Positions 44,481 to 56,864 are shown, counted from the first letter of the stretch. The stretch is DNA of 64,000 nucleotides from Ligustrum vulgare (GCA_963555705.1 OY743168.1:22326139-22390138), one strand, 5' to 3'. The notes: generated by a model from the letters alone, not told the origin. Translations and numbers: made by a program.

Positions 44481-45302
44481 AACAGTAATATCAGAGCCTT
44501 AGGGTTCAAAATTGGTACATTGTAAATCGACACAAGATACCAAAGATCTAGGGTTTTGCGGTGAAAGTATTTTCTTGCATAGACCTAAAAATTTTCTGAA
44601 AATTTTTTGGGGTTTTCCTAAGTTTTTTTGTCAAGTCCTTAAAACGGTACAGATTCTTAAAGATATGTACAAAACTTTTAGTCGTTTTCAATATTTCTCA
44701 TATTTGGTTTTAAAGAGGTCCTAGGTCTGTCAAGATCTTGGAATAAATCGTTGAAAACTTTGTGTTTATTAAATAAGACTTTCAGATCTGTTAAGATCCC
44801 TTTAAGATCTTTTAAGTTTTTGTTCTAGATTTTATCTTTGTGTCATACATTTAAAAGATCCAAGAACTCTGCAACCATAATTCTCGAAATCTGGCAATCT
44901 CTTCTTTTTATCTTAAATACTTCTATTCTCTCCAAAAATCCTCCATTTTTGAAGCCTCTATTGGACTCATGTATTTACTTTTGTCCAGGATTTCATGAAA
45001 ATATGAGAAACTGGGGAAATATAGGGCTTACCCAACTTAGGTTGAGGAATATATTGGAAGAATACTTTAGTTTACATATTCATGCTTTGTGTATATGTGA
45101 TCATCTTGATTACAGTATCAGTTTAGTCTTGTTTTACATAATCTTTGTGATATATGATCTGTGTGATCGATTGTTAACACATCAGTGATACATTAGTTGC
45201 TATCTTTATGTATATATTTTTCATCCTTCGTTTCTTCTGAAAGAATAAAGCTTTCATTTCTCTTCATTCTTGGTTTAGTTAAAAAAAAAAAAAAAAATTA
45301 TT

Positions 45303-46150
45303 ATGGCTACAAGAAAAGTTGATATTTAAATATAGAATGGCAAAGGAGATTTTTCTCTCTCGAGCAAGAAAATGAAAGCTCTACTTCTTCAACTGAAATA
45401 TGCTAAATCCCTTGATCAATCTCATTAACCCAAGATAGGAGAATTGAAATTGATGAAACTGTATGGAGTATTTCTTTTCTTCATCCATCTGATAATGTTA
45501 TTAAGAAAGTAGGAGATACTACAACTACTATAGAATTACGGGATAAACTAAAAGAAGTTTTTCACACTCATACTCTTCCTAATAAGTGCTTTCTGTGGAA
45601 ACAGTACTTTAGCTTTAAATTTGAACCTTCATTGAATGTTGAGGATAATCCGATAATATGAATAGGTTTATCAAAATCACCCAGAACTTAGTGAACTATG
45701 GAGAAAAATTATCTAATGAACAAATGGTTGTGTGTCTTCTGAATGCTCTAGGGGCTAAGTATAAAGACCTCATAAATGCCCTAGAACATGGTGGTCAAAA
45801 ATTGACTATTGAAATTATTCATACTTCCTTAAAAAATAAAGAGTTAGAGATGAAATCAGATCACAAAGAAGCCTATAATGTGATAGGTTTTACTTCTAGA
45901 CACAACAACTCTTACAAAGGAAACAAGAATTGGAATAATTTTAATAGTAACAAAGCTGGAAAGGACAACAACCAAAAGAAGTTCATAAACAACAAGTTCA
46001 GAGACAGTAAAAATCAAATAGGTGGACATAAATTAGAAAGTGTTACTATTGTGGTAAGATCGGTCATCTTACAAAAGAATGTTTTAAGAAACAGGATAGT
46101 AGGAATAATAATAATCAGATATAGCATGCAACTCAAAATAACATTGGAGT
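45303..46150 (+). pseudogene. copia gag remnant
   Basis: ATG at 45303 opens MATRKVD followed by stops; NGKGDFSL and KKMKALLLQLK are the typical N-terminal copia gag phrases. A better-preserved frame (45658-46152) holds LSNEQMVVCLLNALGAKY. In a neighbouring frame at 46041-46082 is an intact-looking zinc knuckle, CYYCGKIGHLTKEC. Several nonsense codons and frameshifts separate the pieces. Confidence 0.85.
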
Positions 46151-46157
46151 AGCCTAT

Positions 46158-46358
46158 GTGACAATTGAAAATGAAATAAAAGATGATTGGATCCTAGATT
46201 CAGGCTGTACCTTTCACATGTGTCCCAACATGGAATTATTTGTTAATTTTTCTACTGGATTTTGTGGGTCTATAAAACTTGGCAATGATGTATCATGTGA
46301 AATAAAATGTGTTGGTAATGTGTTATTAAAACTTGATAACAATAGTATTTGTTCCTAA
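46158..46358 (+). pseudogene. copia protease remnant
   Basis: The frame contains WILDSGCTFHMCPN, with the Asp-Ser-Gly active site of retroviral-type aspartic proteases. It also has the following conserved stretch GSIKLGNDVSCEIKCVGNV. It is cut by a frameshift near 46345, after which the next 130 codons continue in another frame. Confidence 0.85.
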
Positions 46359-47170
46359 TTTAAAAAGAAATTTGATTTCTTTAGGTATACTTGACATTGA
46401 GTATATTATGATTAGACTTAATAATGGTTACCTTAGAATTTTCAAAGACAGCACCTTGATTTCATGTACTCCCAAGACTAATGGCATTTATATTTTGAAA
46501 ACCCATCCTATATGTGCTAAGTCTTTTGCTGCAGTGAACAATCATGATAAAATAATTCTTTGGCATAAGAGACTTGGACACTTAGGAGAAAGAGGCTTAA
46601 AATTACTAGAGAAAGATGGAGTATTTGGTAATGATGTGTTAAATAGATTGGCTTACTGTGAAAAATGTGTTATGGGAAACAGAAAAGATCATCTTTTGGA
46701 AAGGGGACTCCTAAATCCAATGATATTTTAGAATACTTGCATGTTGATTTATGGGGTCCTGCACTTGTTTACATTGTTTTTGATTTTAGATATTTCCTGC
46801 TTATTGTTGATGAATATTCTAAAAAAACTTGGATACATTTGTTGAAATCAAAAGATGTTACTGTGTGTGTGCGCTTAAAGATTGGATTATCTTGATTGAA
46901 AATTTGAAAAATAAGAAATTAAAAGTGATCAGAACTGATAAGGTCTAGAATTTTGTAATATAGAATTTGACAATTTTTGTAGTAATCAAGGTATACTTAG
47001 GCACAAAACTGTTACATACAGCCCACAACAAAATGGGGTTGCTGAAAGAATGAATCATACTTTGTTAGAAAGGACTAGGTGTATGTTGCTTGACTCTAAC
47101 TTACCAAAAAAAATTTGGGGGAAAGCTGTTAAAACTGCACCCTATCTGATTTATAAATTTTCTTGCAGTG
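46333..47170 (+). pseudogene. copia integrase remnant
   Basis: The zinc-binding region is seen in LWHKRLGHLGERGLKLL and AYCEKCVMG (His-His-Cys-Cys). After a frameshift at about 46680-46730, YLHVDLWGP supplies the first catalytic Asp and VDEYSKKTWIHLL follows. Later, sequence around 47025-47060 encodes QNGVAERMNHTLLERTR with the catalytic Glu. The middle is broken by stops and indels around 46890-47000. Confidence 0.85.
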
Positions 47171-47199
47171 CTATAGATTTTTAGATTCCTAATCAGATC

Positions 47200-47805
47200 T
47201 TGGATAAAGCAATTCTTGATTTTTCAAACCTAAATTTTTTTGGATGTGTAGCTTACTTACATCAGACTGAAACCAAACTTGATGCCAAATCTTTAAAATG
47301 TGTTTTTATTGAGTATGATGAAGGTGTTAAGGAATATAGGTTGTGGGTAAAAGAACAAAGAGGGTTCAAAGTCATAATAAGTAGGTCAGTTGTGTTCAAT
47401 GAAAATACTTTTCCTTATAAAACTGAACCTTTAGAAAATCCACTTAGTGAAAATAATTTTCTTTCAACCGAACTGAGTGTTGGTGAAATTCAAATTGAAA
47501 ATCACCAACCTGATACTCGGATTCACGTGGAGCAACCCCCACATCTACCCTCTGTCAGCACTGGTTCTGCGTCACATGTTCCTAACGCTGAAATTGAAAC
47601 TGATCTTAGTAACTATCAACTTGCTAGGGACAGAACTATAAGGGACGTAAGACCTCCTTCCAGATTTGATGATTCTGATTTTGTATCTACCTATACCTTT
47701 TTTGATGCTTTAGTTTCTAAACGTGAAACTTATAAAGAAGTTGTTTCTTCAAAGGATTCAAAATTCTGGCCTGCAACAATACAAGATGAAATGGATCTTT
47801 GTTAA
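47200..47805 (+). pseudogene. copia integrase C-terminal / linker region
   Basis: An open frame of 201 codons includes FGCVAYLHQTETKLDAKSLK and a later RDRTIRDVRPPSRFDDSDF. This is the region between the integrase core and reverse transcriptase in copia elements. It ends near ATIQDEMD, which normally leads into the reverse transcriptase, but a frameshift and stop intervene. Confidence 0.8.
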
Positions 47806-48222
47806 AAAAAATGAGATTTGGATCTTAGTGTCCAAACTTGGAAAGCGACAAATTATTGATTGCAAATGGATCTTTAAAATTAAAGAATGTGACCCTAAGG
47901 ATATAAAACCTAGATATAAGGCAAGACTTGTAGTTAAAAGGTTTTCATAAAAGGAAAGTATAGATTATAACGAATTTTTTTCAAGTGTAGTCAAATACAC
48001 TTCTATTAGAATTATGTTTACATTAGTTGCTCAATACAATCTTGAATTAGAACAAATGAATGTGAAAACTACTTTCTTATATGATTCACTTGATGAAACT
48101 ATATATACGTGTCAGTCTACGGGTTTTGAAAAACCTGGAAGAAATAAATTTGTATGTTTGCTTAAAATTTTCATTTATGGCCTTAAATAGGCACCCAAAC
48201 AGTGGTATAAAAGATATGGTTT
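47806..48222 (+). pseudogene. copia reverse transcriptase, N-terminal part (split)
   Basis: Recognisable pieces are IIDCKWIFKIK, KPRYKARLVVKRFS, a stop, and further on VKYTSIRIMFTLVAQYNLE and LDETIYTCQ. Then comes GLK with a stop and APKQWYKRYGF, where the nested element interrupts. The target duplication ggttt sits in the Gly-Phe codons. Confidence 0.85.
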
Positions 48223-49057
48223 TGACGAGATCCCAGTCGGGGAATCTCGTCGGACGCGCGGAATAACGATATTTAAAACCCTAGGATAGATCTAGATCAG
48301 ATCGACACAAGAACAAACAACGGAAAATAAGGATAGAACGACGGTAAAGCCTTGACCCGACAATCACGACGCAATTTATGGCGATGCGGATTGAAGAACC
48401 AAGATTGGTGAACGCCACAAGGACTTGTCAATTTCCTTGATAAGTTTCGAATTCAGAAACGCCACAAATATTCTTGCGAATATTTGATAAGTTTGCTGGA
48501 AGAACGCCACAAAGATTGAATCTTTGATAAGTTCAAGAAAAATGGAATAACTCAACCTCTCAATTTTGGAGAATCCTCTCACAAATTTTATTAATCTCAA
48601 ATCAAACTTGTCTAATGTTTACAATGATGAAAAGAAATATAAATAAGCAAGAAAACCTAGCATCTAATTTACTCAAAATAGAATTCTAATTATGCTAAAA
48701 TTCTAAAATAGGAAAATAACCTAGAATAATAAAAGGAAATAAATTAATTGAGAAATCCGGAAAATCTGGAAAATCTTGAATTACGGCCGTGAATACTTAT
48801 CTTACGACCGTAATGAACATTCTGTCTCAATTTTTAATTTGGTGTTACGGCCGTAAGAATGGAGGTTATGGCCGTAAGAATGGATGTTACGGCCGTGAAT
48901 CAGTTTCTGCCTTATTGTTTGATTTCCTGCCTCGGCTCGATCCTTTCGCCTTCTCGGCTCGACCCCAACACGGAACTTGCTCCGTTTTGCACGTAGATCA
49001 CTATCATATTGTCGATGGCTCGACTTCGCCCTTCGATGCCTGGTCCGGATCACATCA
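48223..49057 (-). repeat. Left LTR (3' LTR) of the nested element
   Basis: Begins tgacgagatcccagtcgg and ends ccggatcacatca. It contains five ttacggccgtaa-type palindromes at about 48782-48898. The protease open frame on the minus strand runs into this LTR. Confidence 0.92.
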
Positions 49058-49872
49058 TACTCCCTCTCTTGAAAAGGATTCGACCTCGAATCCGTCCTTG
49101 GTCGGCCTTTCAAGCTCCTCCTGCTTTCCTGGGCTCGATGATCATTTTTAAGCTTCGTGCAGTCCTTTAGACTCTTGTGCTGCTTATTCTGGCCAATAAA
49201 TTTCTGCCCCGTCTTAAATCCATGGCTTGATTTATGTCCCTGCAAAACAGATTTTAAAGAACTGGGGAGGGGATTGTTAGCTCGGTTAAGTGCAAGGTGT
49301 GGATCCTCGTACACCAACCTATGTGCAAATAAACTCAATTTGGGGGTGGACTCTCTTGTCTTTTTGCACTCATTCTCTCCTTTTTCTGAGGTCGTGGCCT
49401 CAACTCTCTTGTTTTCAACTTTCACACCCTCTCCTTTTTCTGAGGTCGTGGCCTCAACGCTCTTATTTTTCCCCTCGAACTCGCGCTTTATTTTCAATTG
49501 GTCATTTTGAGCTTCTTTTGGGGATAACGGCACAAGTGTAAATTTCTTCCCACCCTTCACAAATGAATATTGATTCTTAAACCCATCATGCACTACCCTC
49601 CTATCATGTTGCCAGGGTCGCCCCAACAATATATGACCAACATGCATAGGTACCACGTCACAGACCACCTCATCCTTATAACCCCCGATGGCAAAATTGA
49701 CCCTAGCCTGCTTATTTACCTTAATTTCCCCCGACTCGGTCAGCCATTGCAATTTATAAGGGCTTGGATGTTTCATCACGTTTAAGCCCAATTTATCAAC
49801 CAACATTGTACTAACCACATTAGTACAACTTCCCCCGTCATTCACCATACCACAAGCCTTTTTGCCCACCAA
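48802..49872 (-). pseudogene. Retropepsin-like protease of the nested element, reading into the LTR
   Basis: The first 130 residues are a retroviral-type aspartic protease domain. They include VNDGGSCTN at residues 10-18 (active-site region, normally IDGGSCTN) and VCDVVPMHVGHILLGRPW. Next comes LSPKEAQNDQLKIKREF and two EKGE repeats. The remainder is low-complexity and continues into the 3' LTR, where the frame is incidental. No reverse transcriptase follows. The N for I change before the Asp is unusual and may impair folding. Confidence 0.8.
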
Positions 49873-50708
49873 GCACCTAGTATGAAAAGATTATCCCTTT
49901 GCTCACCAATTTCATCCACCCTAGCGCTAAGGACACGCCGATTAACAAATGATTCTTTTTCAGGATAGGTCAATCCTTCCTCATCACTACTACTAGCCCC
50001 AACATCCACTAACTTAGGCATTCCCTTAAATTCATCCTCGGAACTAATTTCACCATTATCACGTAAGATCATTAGTTTCTTATTTGGACACTGGGATGCT
50101 ATATGACCCCTACCCAAGCACTTAAAGCATTTAACATTTCTATCCCGAGTAGTTTGAGAATCAGAAATATTTTTACCTTTCGTTGTAGGCTCCTCCTTCC
50201 CTTTCGGGTTATGTTCATCGTTGGATTCCTGCTTAGGTTGTGATGTAGGATAAGAGGGTGAGTGTCTCGCTGCCCCCTTTCGCCTTATCTGTCTTTCCAC
50301 CTTCATGGCCATGTGCACCATGTCCTCTAACTCCATGTAATGTTGCAGCTCAATGACATTGGCTATATCTCTATTTAGCCCACTTAAAAACCTAGCCATC
50401 GTAGCTTCCCGATCCTCCACCACATTAGCCCTAATCATCGCTACCTCCATATCCTTGTGATAATCCTCTACACTCCTCGATCCCTGAGTCATACCCTGCA
50501 GCCTATGGTAAATATCCCTATAATAATGAGTCGGCACAAACCGCTTCCTCATTATAGTTTTTAATTCACCCCAAGTCTCCACTGGCTCCTCAAGGTTCCT
50601 CCTCCAACCCGTCACTAATTGATCCCACCAAATATTTGCGTAATCGGTGAATTCAATCACGGCTAATTTCACATTCTTCTTTTCCGAATAATTGTGACAA
50701 TCAAATGC
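49842..50708 (-). pseudogene. gag, central and C-terminal part with zinc knuckle
   Basis: The frame opens at AFDCHNYSEKK and contains IEFTDYANIWWDQL, MRKRFVPTHYYRDIYHRLQ and FLSGLNRDIANVIEL, all signatures of plant gypsy gag. It also has a zinc knuckle, CFKCLGRGHIASQC (Cys-X2-Cys-X4-His-X4-Cys). It ends in an acidic linker, and a one-base deletion near 49885 throws it out of frame with the protease. These lesions argue that this copy depends on, or no longer makes, a functional Gag. Confidence 0.88.
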
Positions 50709-50758
50709 CGTTCGACCTTTGTCTCCCAATCCAAGTACGCCTCCGGATCACTCCTACC

Positions 50759-51163
50759 CTAGAACGATGGTATTTTCACTTTAATTTTTCCAAGGTCGTC
50801 ATCAACAACATCTCTACCCCCACGATGCCTCCTAGCATCCCGACGCTCCCTATCATGCCTTCTCTCGTGCCTATCTCCTCTATCCCTCCTTCGCATGCTT
50901 CCCAACGATATACTTCCACTCTCACTACCCATGTCTTCATCATCCATACCAACCTCACGCCTATTATTTCTCCTAACCCGAGAACCATCATGAGATTGAT
51001 CCCGCTCGGCACCCCGATTTTCCATCTGTGCCATAAACCTCTCAAACTGCGCCCTAATTGCTGCCATATCATTGTTACCCTGTTCATTCCTTTTGTTCAC
51101 ACCAATGGGCTGTTTTCTGTCTCCAATAGAAGATGAAGATGTAGAAACCTCTCTATCAGACAT
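50759..51163 (-). pseudogene. gag, N-terminal part of the nested element
   Basis: Starting at MSDREVSTSS, the frame carries an Arg/Asp-rich segment with many RR and RH pairs. It ends KIKVKIPSF before a TAG where relatives have a glutamine codon. After the stop, the same frame continues with GRSDPEAYLDWETKVER, the start of the retrotransposon gag domain, then loses frame by a one-base deletion near 50708. Confidence 0.85.
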
Positions 51164-51435
51164 TTTTTTTAACACAAACAAGGAAATTTGGAATTTTTGG
51201 AATTTTTGGAAATTTTTTTTTTTAATAATCTGCCAGAGAATTTGACTACGAGTATGGCAGAAAAAACGGAACTGGATTTGGACGAAAAACGAAGAAGAAA
51301 AACACTTTTGAATTTTTGGGACTGACTCTTATGGATCAAACTGAAAAAAATTATGACTGACACGAAGAACACGAAAAAAATCAAGAAAATCAAGAAACGC
51401 AAGAATCTGAAATAGATCCAAGCTCTGATACCAGA

Positions 51436-52270
51436 TGACGCGATCCCAGTCGGGGAATCTCGTCGGACGCGCGGAATAACGATATTTAAAACCCTAGGAT
51501 AGATCTAGATCAGATCGACACAAGAACAAACAACGGAAAATAAGGATAGAACGACGGTAAAGCCTTGACCCGACAATCACGACGCAATTTATGGCGATGC
51601 GGATTGAAGAACCAAGATTGGTGAACGCCACAAGGACTTGTCAATTTCCTTGATAAGTTTCGAATTCGGAAACGCCCCAAATATTCTTGCGAATATTTGA
51701 TAAGTTTGCTGGAAGAACGCCACAAAGATTGAATCTTTGATAAGTTCAAGAAAAAAGGAATAACCCAACCTCTCAATTTTGGAGAATCCTCTCACAAATT
51801 TTATTAATCTCAAATCAAACTTGTCTAATGTTTACAATGATGAAAAGAAATATAAATAAGCAAGAAAACTTAGCATCTAATTTACTCAAAATAGAATTCT
51901 AATTATGCTAAAATTCTAAAATAGGAAAATAACCTAGAATAATAAAAGGAAATAAATTAATTGAGAAATCCGAAAAATCTGGAAAATCTTGAATTACGGC
52001 CGTGAATACTTATCTTACGGCCGTAATGAACATTCTGTCTCAATTTTTAATTTGGTGTTACGGCCGTAAGAATGGAGGTTACGGCCGTAAGAATGGATGT
52101 TACGGCCGTGAATCAGTTTCTGCCTTATTGTTTGATTTCCTGCCTCGGCTCGATCCTTTCGCCTTCTCGGCTCGACCCCAACACGGAACTTGCTCCGTTT
52201 TGCACGTAGATCACTATCATATTGCCGATGGCTCGACTTCGCCCTTCGATGCCTGGTCCGGATCACATCA
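51436..52270 (-). repeat. Right LTR (5' LTR) of the nested element
   Basis: Same length as the left LTR. About ten substitutions distinguish them, mostly transitions. Two palindromes degraded in the left copy (tacgaccgt, tatggccgt) are perfect here. Confidence 0.92.
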
Positions 52271-53130
52271 GGTTTCTTTATACAAAGTCTGATATTTGAG
52301 AAAAGTCAATCTGATCTATGTTTTTACTTTAAATGCCTAAATTCTTGTTATATGTATCTACTTTTGTATGTAGATGATATGTTAATAACTAGTCCTGATT
52401 TAAATGAGATTATGTCCCTTAAACAGAAACTTAATTCTGAATTTGCATTAAAGGATTTAGCACATGTTAAAAGAATTTTAGGTATATATATTTTCAGAAG
52501 TAAAGAAACTGGGAAATTATTTCTAAACCAAAAACTTATATTAAAAAGGTTTAACCTGTTTTATTCTAAACCAGTTTCTTTGCCTCCGCCTAGTCACATA
52601 AAAATATATGTTGACCAATCTACTAAAACTACAGAAGAGGATAACAAAATGATTAATGTGCCTTACCAAAATGCAGTTGGCTCACTAATGCATCTCATGG
52701 TCTGTACCAGACCTGATATTACCTTTACAGTTAGTGTTCTTAATAGGCTTTTGAGTAAACCTGGTGAGACTCACTGGGGAGCAATGAAGTTATTGCTTAG
52801 GTACCTCAAAGGTACTTTAAATCTGAGCCTTGTTTTTGAAAAACATAATACTGACTTCAGACTTAAGGGATTTGTTGATTCAGATTTTTCTGAAAATTTA
52901 GATAATAGAAAGTCTACTTCAGCCTATTTCTTTGTGTTAAATGGCACCTGTGTGAGTTGGAAATCTCAATTGCAAAAATTAGTTGCACTCTCTTCTACCG
53001 AAACCGAGTATATTGCCGCAACTGATGTTGGTAAAGAATCTATATGGTTAAAAGGCTTGTTAGAGGAATTATGACATTCTGATGAAAAAAGTGTTAGTAT
53101 TTGTACTAACAGCCAAAGTGCTTTGTATTT
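52271..53130 (+). pseudogene. copia reverse transcriptase C-terminal part and RNase H
   Basis: The frame continues from the split point and contains YLLLYVDDMLIT with the catalytic YVDD at 52367-52378, and then LKDLAHVKRILGI. Later VPYQNAVGSLMHLMVCTRPD is the link to RNase H, which carries GFVDSDFSEN, LSSTETEYIAA and GKESIWLKGLLEEL. A TGA at 53072-53074 stops it inside the RNase H region. CTNSQSALYLI follows in frame, then homology is lost. This 3' part is much less damaged than the 5' part. Confidence 0.9.
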
Positions 53131-53724
53131 AATCTTACATATGTTGAGAAGCGATTTGTAAATGTTCAATTTCTTTGTAAGTTTCATTCCTCGATTTTCA
53201 TACTATCATGCTTCATGTCTTGAACATCGTATCTTGTGTTTTTTATCTTTTATCTTCGAGAGATGATCTGTACTTTGAATGCTTTGAAGATTATCATTAC
53301 ATGAAACACTTGAAGCACACTTGTTAATAGCACAATATAATCTTGTTTGTTATGATCAAAACAATAAGGTTGAGCTAACTATAAGTCAACAATTACTACA
53401 TGTCATAGGGTTAAAACAATCATCAAATTCCTTTAAAGATGTTGTCACATCAAGCTATCTTTTGCAGACAAGTCATCTCAAGCTGTCTTATCACATTTCC
53501 AAGGTACTCACCTCGACATAAGGTCACTTTGGCATAGGGTCACCCCAGCACATAAGAGTCCAGCAAGTTTGGTATCCATAGTCCGGCTTGTGGGTCTTGA
53601 TTAGATAATTGAATGTTTTGTGAATTCCCTAGTGGGCCCATGTGAATGATATGTCCTGTCCAATTTGACTGGCCGTAACAATTTCATTTTGTAGAAACGC
53701 TCACACATATTTTTTATGTTCCTA
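53131..53724. other. Degenerate copia 3' end and spacer
   Basis: After the RNase H trace (SQSALYLI at about 53110-53135) there is AT-rich DNA. It has no recognisable LTR, primer site or gene. A short 66-codon open frame at 53321 has no domain. Confidence 0.45.
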
Positions 53725-56587
53725 GGCCCCCTCTTGGAAAACTTTTTTAAAAACATGTTTTTAAACAACACAATTCCTTAAATTAATTTTTAACAACACA
53801 CTTTCACTCTCCACTTTTTAACTACATGTTTTACCTTGAAAACATTAAAAAAAAAAAATTTAAACACAAAACTTTTGACAAACAGAGCCAACACTGTTTA
53901 TTTATAAATTGATTTATTTATAATTTTTGAGGTAAAAATTAGTGGTTGAGACTTGGAAAAAGAAAATGTGTGTAGTTAAAAAATGGTTTCGAAAATAATA
54001 TATTTCATAAATTGATTTATAAATAATAAAAAAGTACGATTACCGAACAATGCTATTTTCTTGAATAATTTTCCGATTGGAAAAAATCCTCAAAGATTAT
54101 AATGAAAGCAAATTGATGGAAGGGGTCATACTCAGAAAATTAATACCAAAATTCCTTTTCTTTTATATTGGTTTGTTGTCACCATCAATTGTCAACAATT
54201 TTTAAACTAAGCAACTGTATGGTAAATAAAATAAATTAATTTATAAATTAGTTAATTTTTCAAATTATTTTTTAACCATATATATTTTTTCTCTTTAATT
54301 TCTAATTAATGTTTTTATCTTAAAATCATAAATAAATCAATTTATAAATCACACAGTATTATCAAATAAAGACAAGTTATGTTTTATTTAGCTAAAAAAT
54401 TATATTATTAATTAATTTTGATGAAACAGATGAAAAATCGTGAATTTCATAGCAAATGTGTTTGGAAATGAGTATTAAATAAAAAAAAAATTAAAAAAAA
54501 ATGGAGGCTAAATAATAACTAAATTTGGCCCACATTTCTTAATGTTTTATGTCCATTGATTAGATTTTAAAGATACAGCTTTGGGACGTTTGGAAAGAAA
54601 TTCAAATTGTCACTACTGTGCAACTCGACCTAGCAATGTGTTTAAAGTAAAATAAAAATAAAAATAAATCGATAAAATTCTATTTTAACTATAAATTTAC
54701 CATTATCTTTATACCTTTTGAATAAAAATAATCAAACTAGATAATATAAGAAATCATAAAGTTTTACACGTTATCAACCAATCATTCGTATCTTTTCTTT
54801 TTTTTTTTTTTCATTTATTCTTGCTTGGAGAAAAAGAAAACGACGAGAACAATAATTTTCAAATTTCTTACTTTCGTTTGCCTTTTTTTTTTTTTCTTTC
54901 CATTATCTAAACAAAATACTCAATGCCACGAAAACTCAAACACGTTAAGAATAATTATAATCCAGAACATTCGGATCACATTAATCTCTGATAATTAATA
55001 AGGCTGGCAGGATCGGCCGGCACTTATATATAATTAAATTAAAAAACTAATTAAAATTGACAGGAAATAATTAATTAGTATATTTTAATAAGTTTGACCT
55101 TCTGTAAATTGATACAGAATTAGCGTGGCATACCCTTTTTTTTTTTTTTTTTAATTGAACCTTTACAAGCTATTTACAAGAAACCACAACTCACACACCC
55201 TGGTAGGACTCGAACCCAGGACATGCCTGATAATAGTTTTTAGAATAATGGATAATTGAAATTTGATTAAAAAGTCAAATATTGTGAACTTGACTTTTAA
55301 TGGATGATTGAGATTGAGTACTGTAGAAAAATGAGAAAAAATTAATGAAAACAAACAAGGGCTAAAAAAGAAAAATAAAATTTCATGAAAATTTCATCCT
55401 GTTAATCAACAGAAGTATTTTATGTGATCCCTTTTTTTTTTCCCCCTCGGTTAGACAAATAACATTTGAGAAACTCTTTTGTTGTAAATTTGTGTAGTTT
55501 GTTAAAAAATTTGCGTTTAAAAATATATTTTTTTATGTTTTCGAAATAAGATATGTGACTGAAAAATAGAGAAAGAAAATGTTTATAATTAAAAAATAAT
55601 TTAAAAATTGTATTTTTAAAAACATATTTTTAAACATGTTTGTGAAACAAAGGGAGAGCACTCGTTGATGCGCCATTGTGCAGTGCCTTCTTGGAATATT
55701 ACCTTTTGTACTAAGCCTTATTTGATTTCATTATTCAAAATTTATTTTTTCTCAAATTCATTTTTAATCATATTTTATCAATAAAATAATTTGCGTATAA
55801 ACTCAAAAAAAAAAAAAATTCCAACTTTTAACCAACAATTCATTATTTCAAAACTTATTTATTTATTTATTTATTTATTGGGAAAAATGGAACTCAAAGA
55901 GGGACTAAATGATTTATAAATTTTGTCTATTGAAGCTAAAATTTTATGAAGTTTTTTAGATCCGTTCATTTTTTATATTTTAAAACTCAGTATTTGATAA
56001 ATTTTAAAGTATAACTTAATCGAAATGTTTAGTTGTGTTCGATTATAAGATTATTACCCAACACAAATTTTCAACGTTGTTCTTGTTCGCAGAACAAGGT
56101 CATGCCAACCATTTCTACAATTTAGCCTATGTTTGGTATTTTATTTATAAATATGTTTTTGAACAATTGTAACGATTCGGGTCTCATTTAACCGATTGTC
56201 CCGATCGTTAGATCGATAATTGATGTCCTTAATTTATCAACATGAACTTTTTTAGTATGTTTTGTCCTTACTGGCAAGCTCCTAGAAAAAATTTCCAGGG
56301 ATCACTCATTAAGAATTGTTCCAAGTCAAGCGCGTTTAACTGTGAAGTTTCTAATAATAGACTCCCGGAAAAGAAGATATACTTTGTTAATATGAGTAGT
56401 ACTTATCAAATATTTTAAACTTTTCCTCTTTGGATATTATAACAATACCTTTCTCAAATTACTTTTTAACTACACACATTTTCACGTATGCTTAGTTATC
56501 TACAAAAAGAGATTGACGTTATCTCCTTGTTTGACCTTCGAAATGAAGGAAAATAGATGAAGAGGATAATTACTATATAGCCACTAA
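53725..56587. other. MITE-rich non-coding region
   Basis: Tourist-like MITEs are seen at about 53724-53889, 53893-54045, 54209-54370 and 55470-55650. They share aactacacacattttctctct-type interiors and cgttt(g/c)gg-type ends with imperfect borders. A possible minus-strand SINE lies at 55133-55240. Nothing else is gene-like. Confidence 0.55.
55133..55240 (-). mobile_element. Possible truncated SINE
   Basis: On the minus strand, cctgggttcgagtcctacc is a B-box-like sequence. It is followed by about 60 bp and a long A run at 55136-55152. The A-box half is not found, so the element is probably 5'-truncated. Confidence 0.45.
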
Positions 56588-56864
56588 GAGTATTTTAAAT
56601 GTGATAATGTCTACTTTGTACATGTGACAAAGACATTGACATTATTTCAGATAACTTTTCCAATGCAGCAACATTTAATATGCAAATATGACAAATTATT
56701 ATTTGTTTCTAGAAAAAAATGAAAGAGAGAGAAATGCATTGATTGAGTAGAAATTATAATGGTAGACAATGTCTACCATTAATTATTTTATATAAACATT
56801 TTTTGTCATTTGTCAAAAAAATAGGTAGACATTATATCTTGATAATGACTTATTAGAGATGCTC
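56588..56864. mobile_element. MITE with TAA target duplication (gagc-end family)
   Basis: TAA lies at 56585-56587 and 56865-56867. The ends gagtattttaaatgtgata and, inverted, gagcatctctaataagtca form arms that remain related for about 60 bp. Both include aatgtctac. Confidence 0.7.

Larger units (their letters stand above)
48223..52270 (-). mobile_element. TR-GAG-like gypsy-type element with 835-bp LTRs, nested in copia
   Basis: LTRs are 48223-49057 and 51436-52270, both 835 bp and differing at only about ten positions by eye. TSD ggttt lies at 48218-48222 and 52271-52275. On the minus strand the right LTR is followed by tggtatcagagc, an initiator tRNA-Met primer site. The left LTR is preceded by the purine tract agagagggagta. 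The 2.4-kb interior encodes gag and a protease but no integrase, reverse transcriptase or RNase H. So it has all signals for being copied in trans, and the LTR similarity says it moved recently. Confidence 0.92.
44481..53160 (+). mobile_element. Ty1/copia retrotransposon, decayed, interrupted by a nested element
   Basis: The order gag, protease, integrase, reverse transcriptase, RNase H (PR-INT-RT-RH) is that of Ty1/copia. Coding starts near 45303 and is broken at 48222, where the minus-strand element 48223-52270 sits in the reverse transcriptase. It resumes at 52271 and decays after about 53160. Many stops and frameshifts are present. A right LTR was not found. Confidence 0.88.

Noticed and set aside
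44838..45188. Open frame of 116 codons upstream of the copia gag
   Set aside because: No domain is recognised. It lies in the leader between the primer site and gag, where long non-coding leaders are usual.
49157..49785. Plus-strand open frames opposite the protease of the nested element
   Set aside because: They are antisense shadows of the gag-protease coding sequence, which has clear family motifs on the minus strand.
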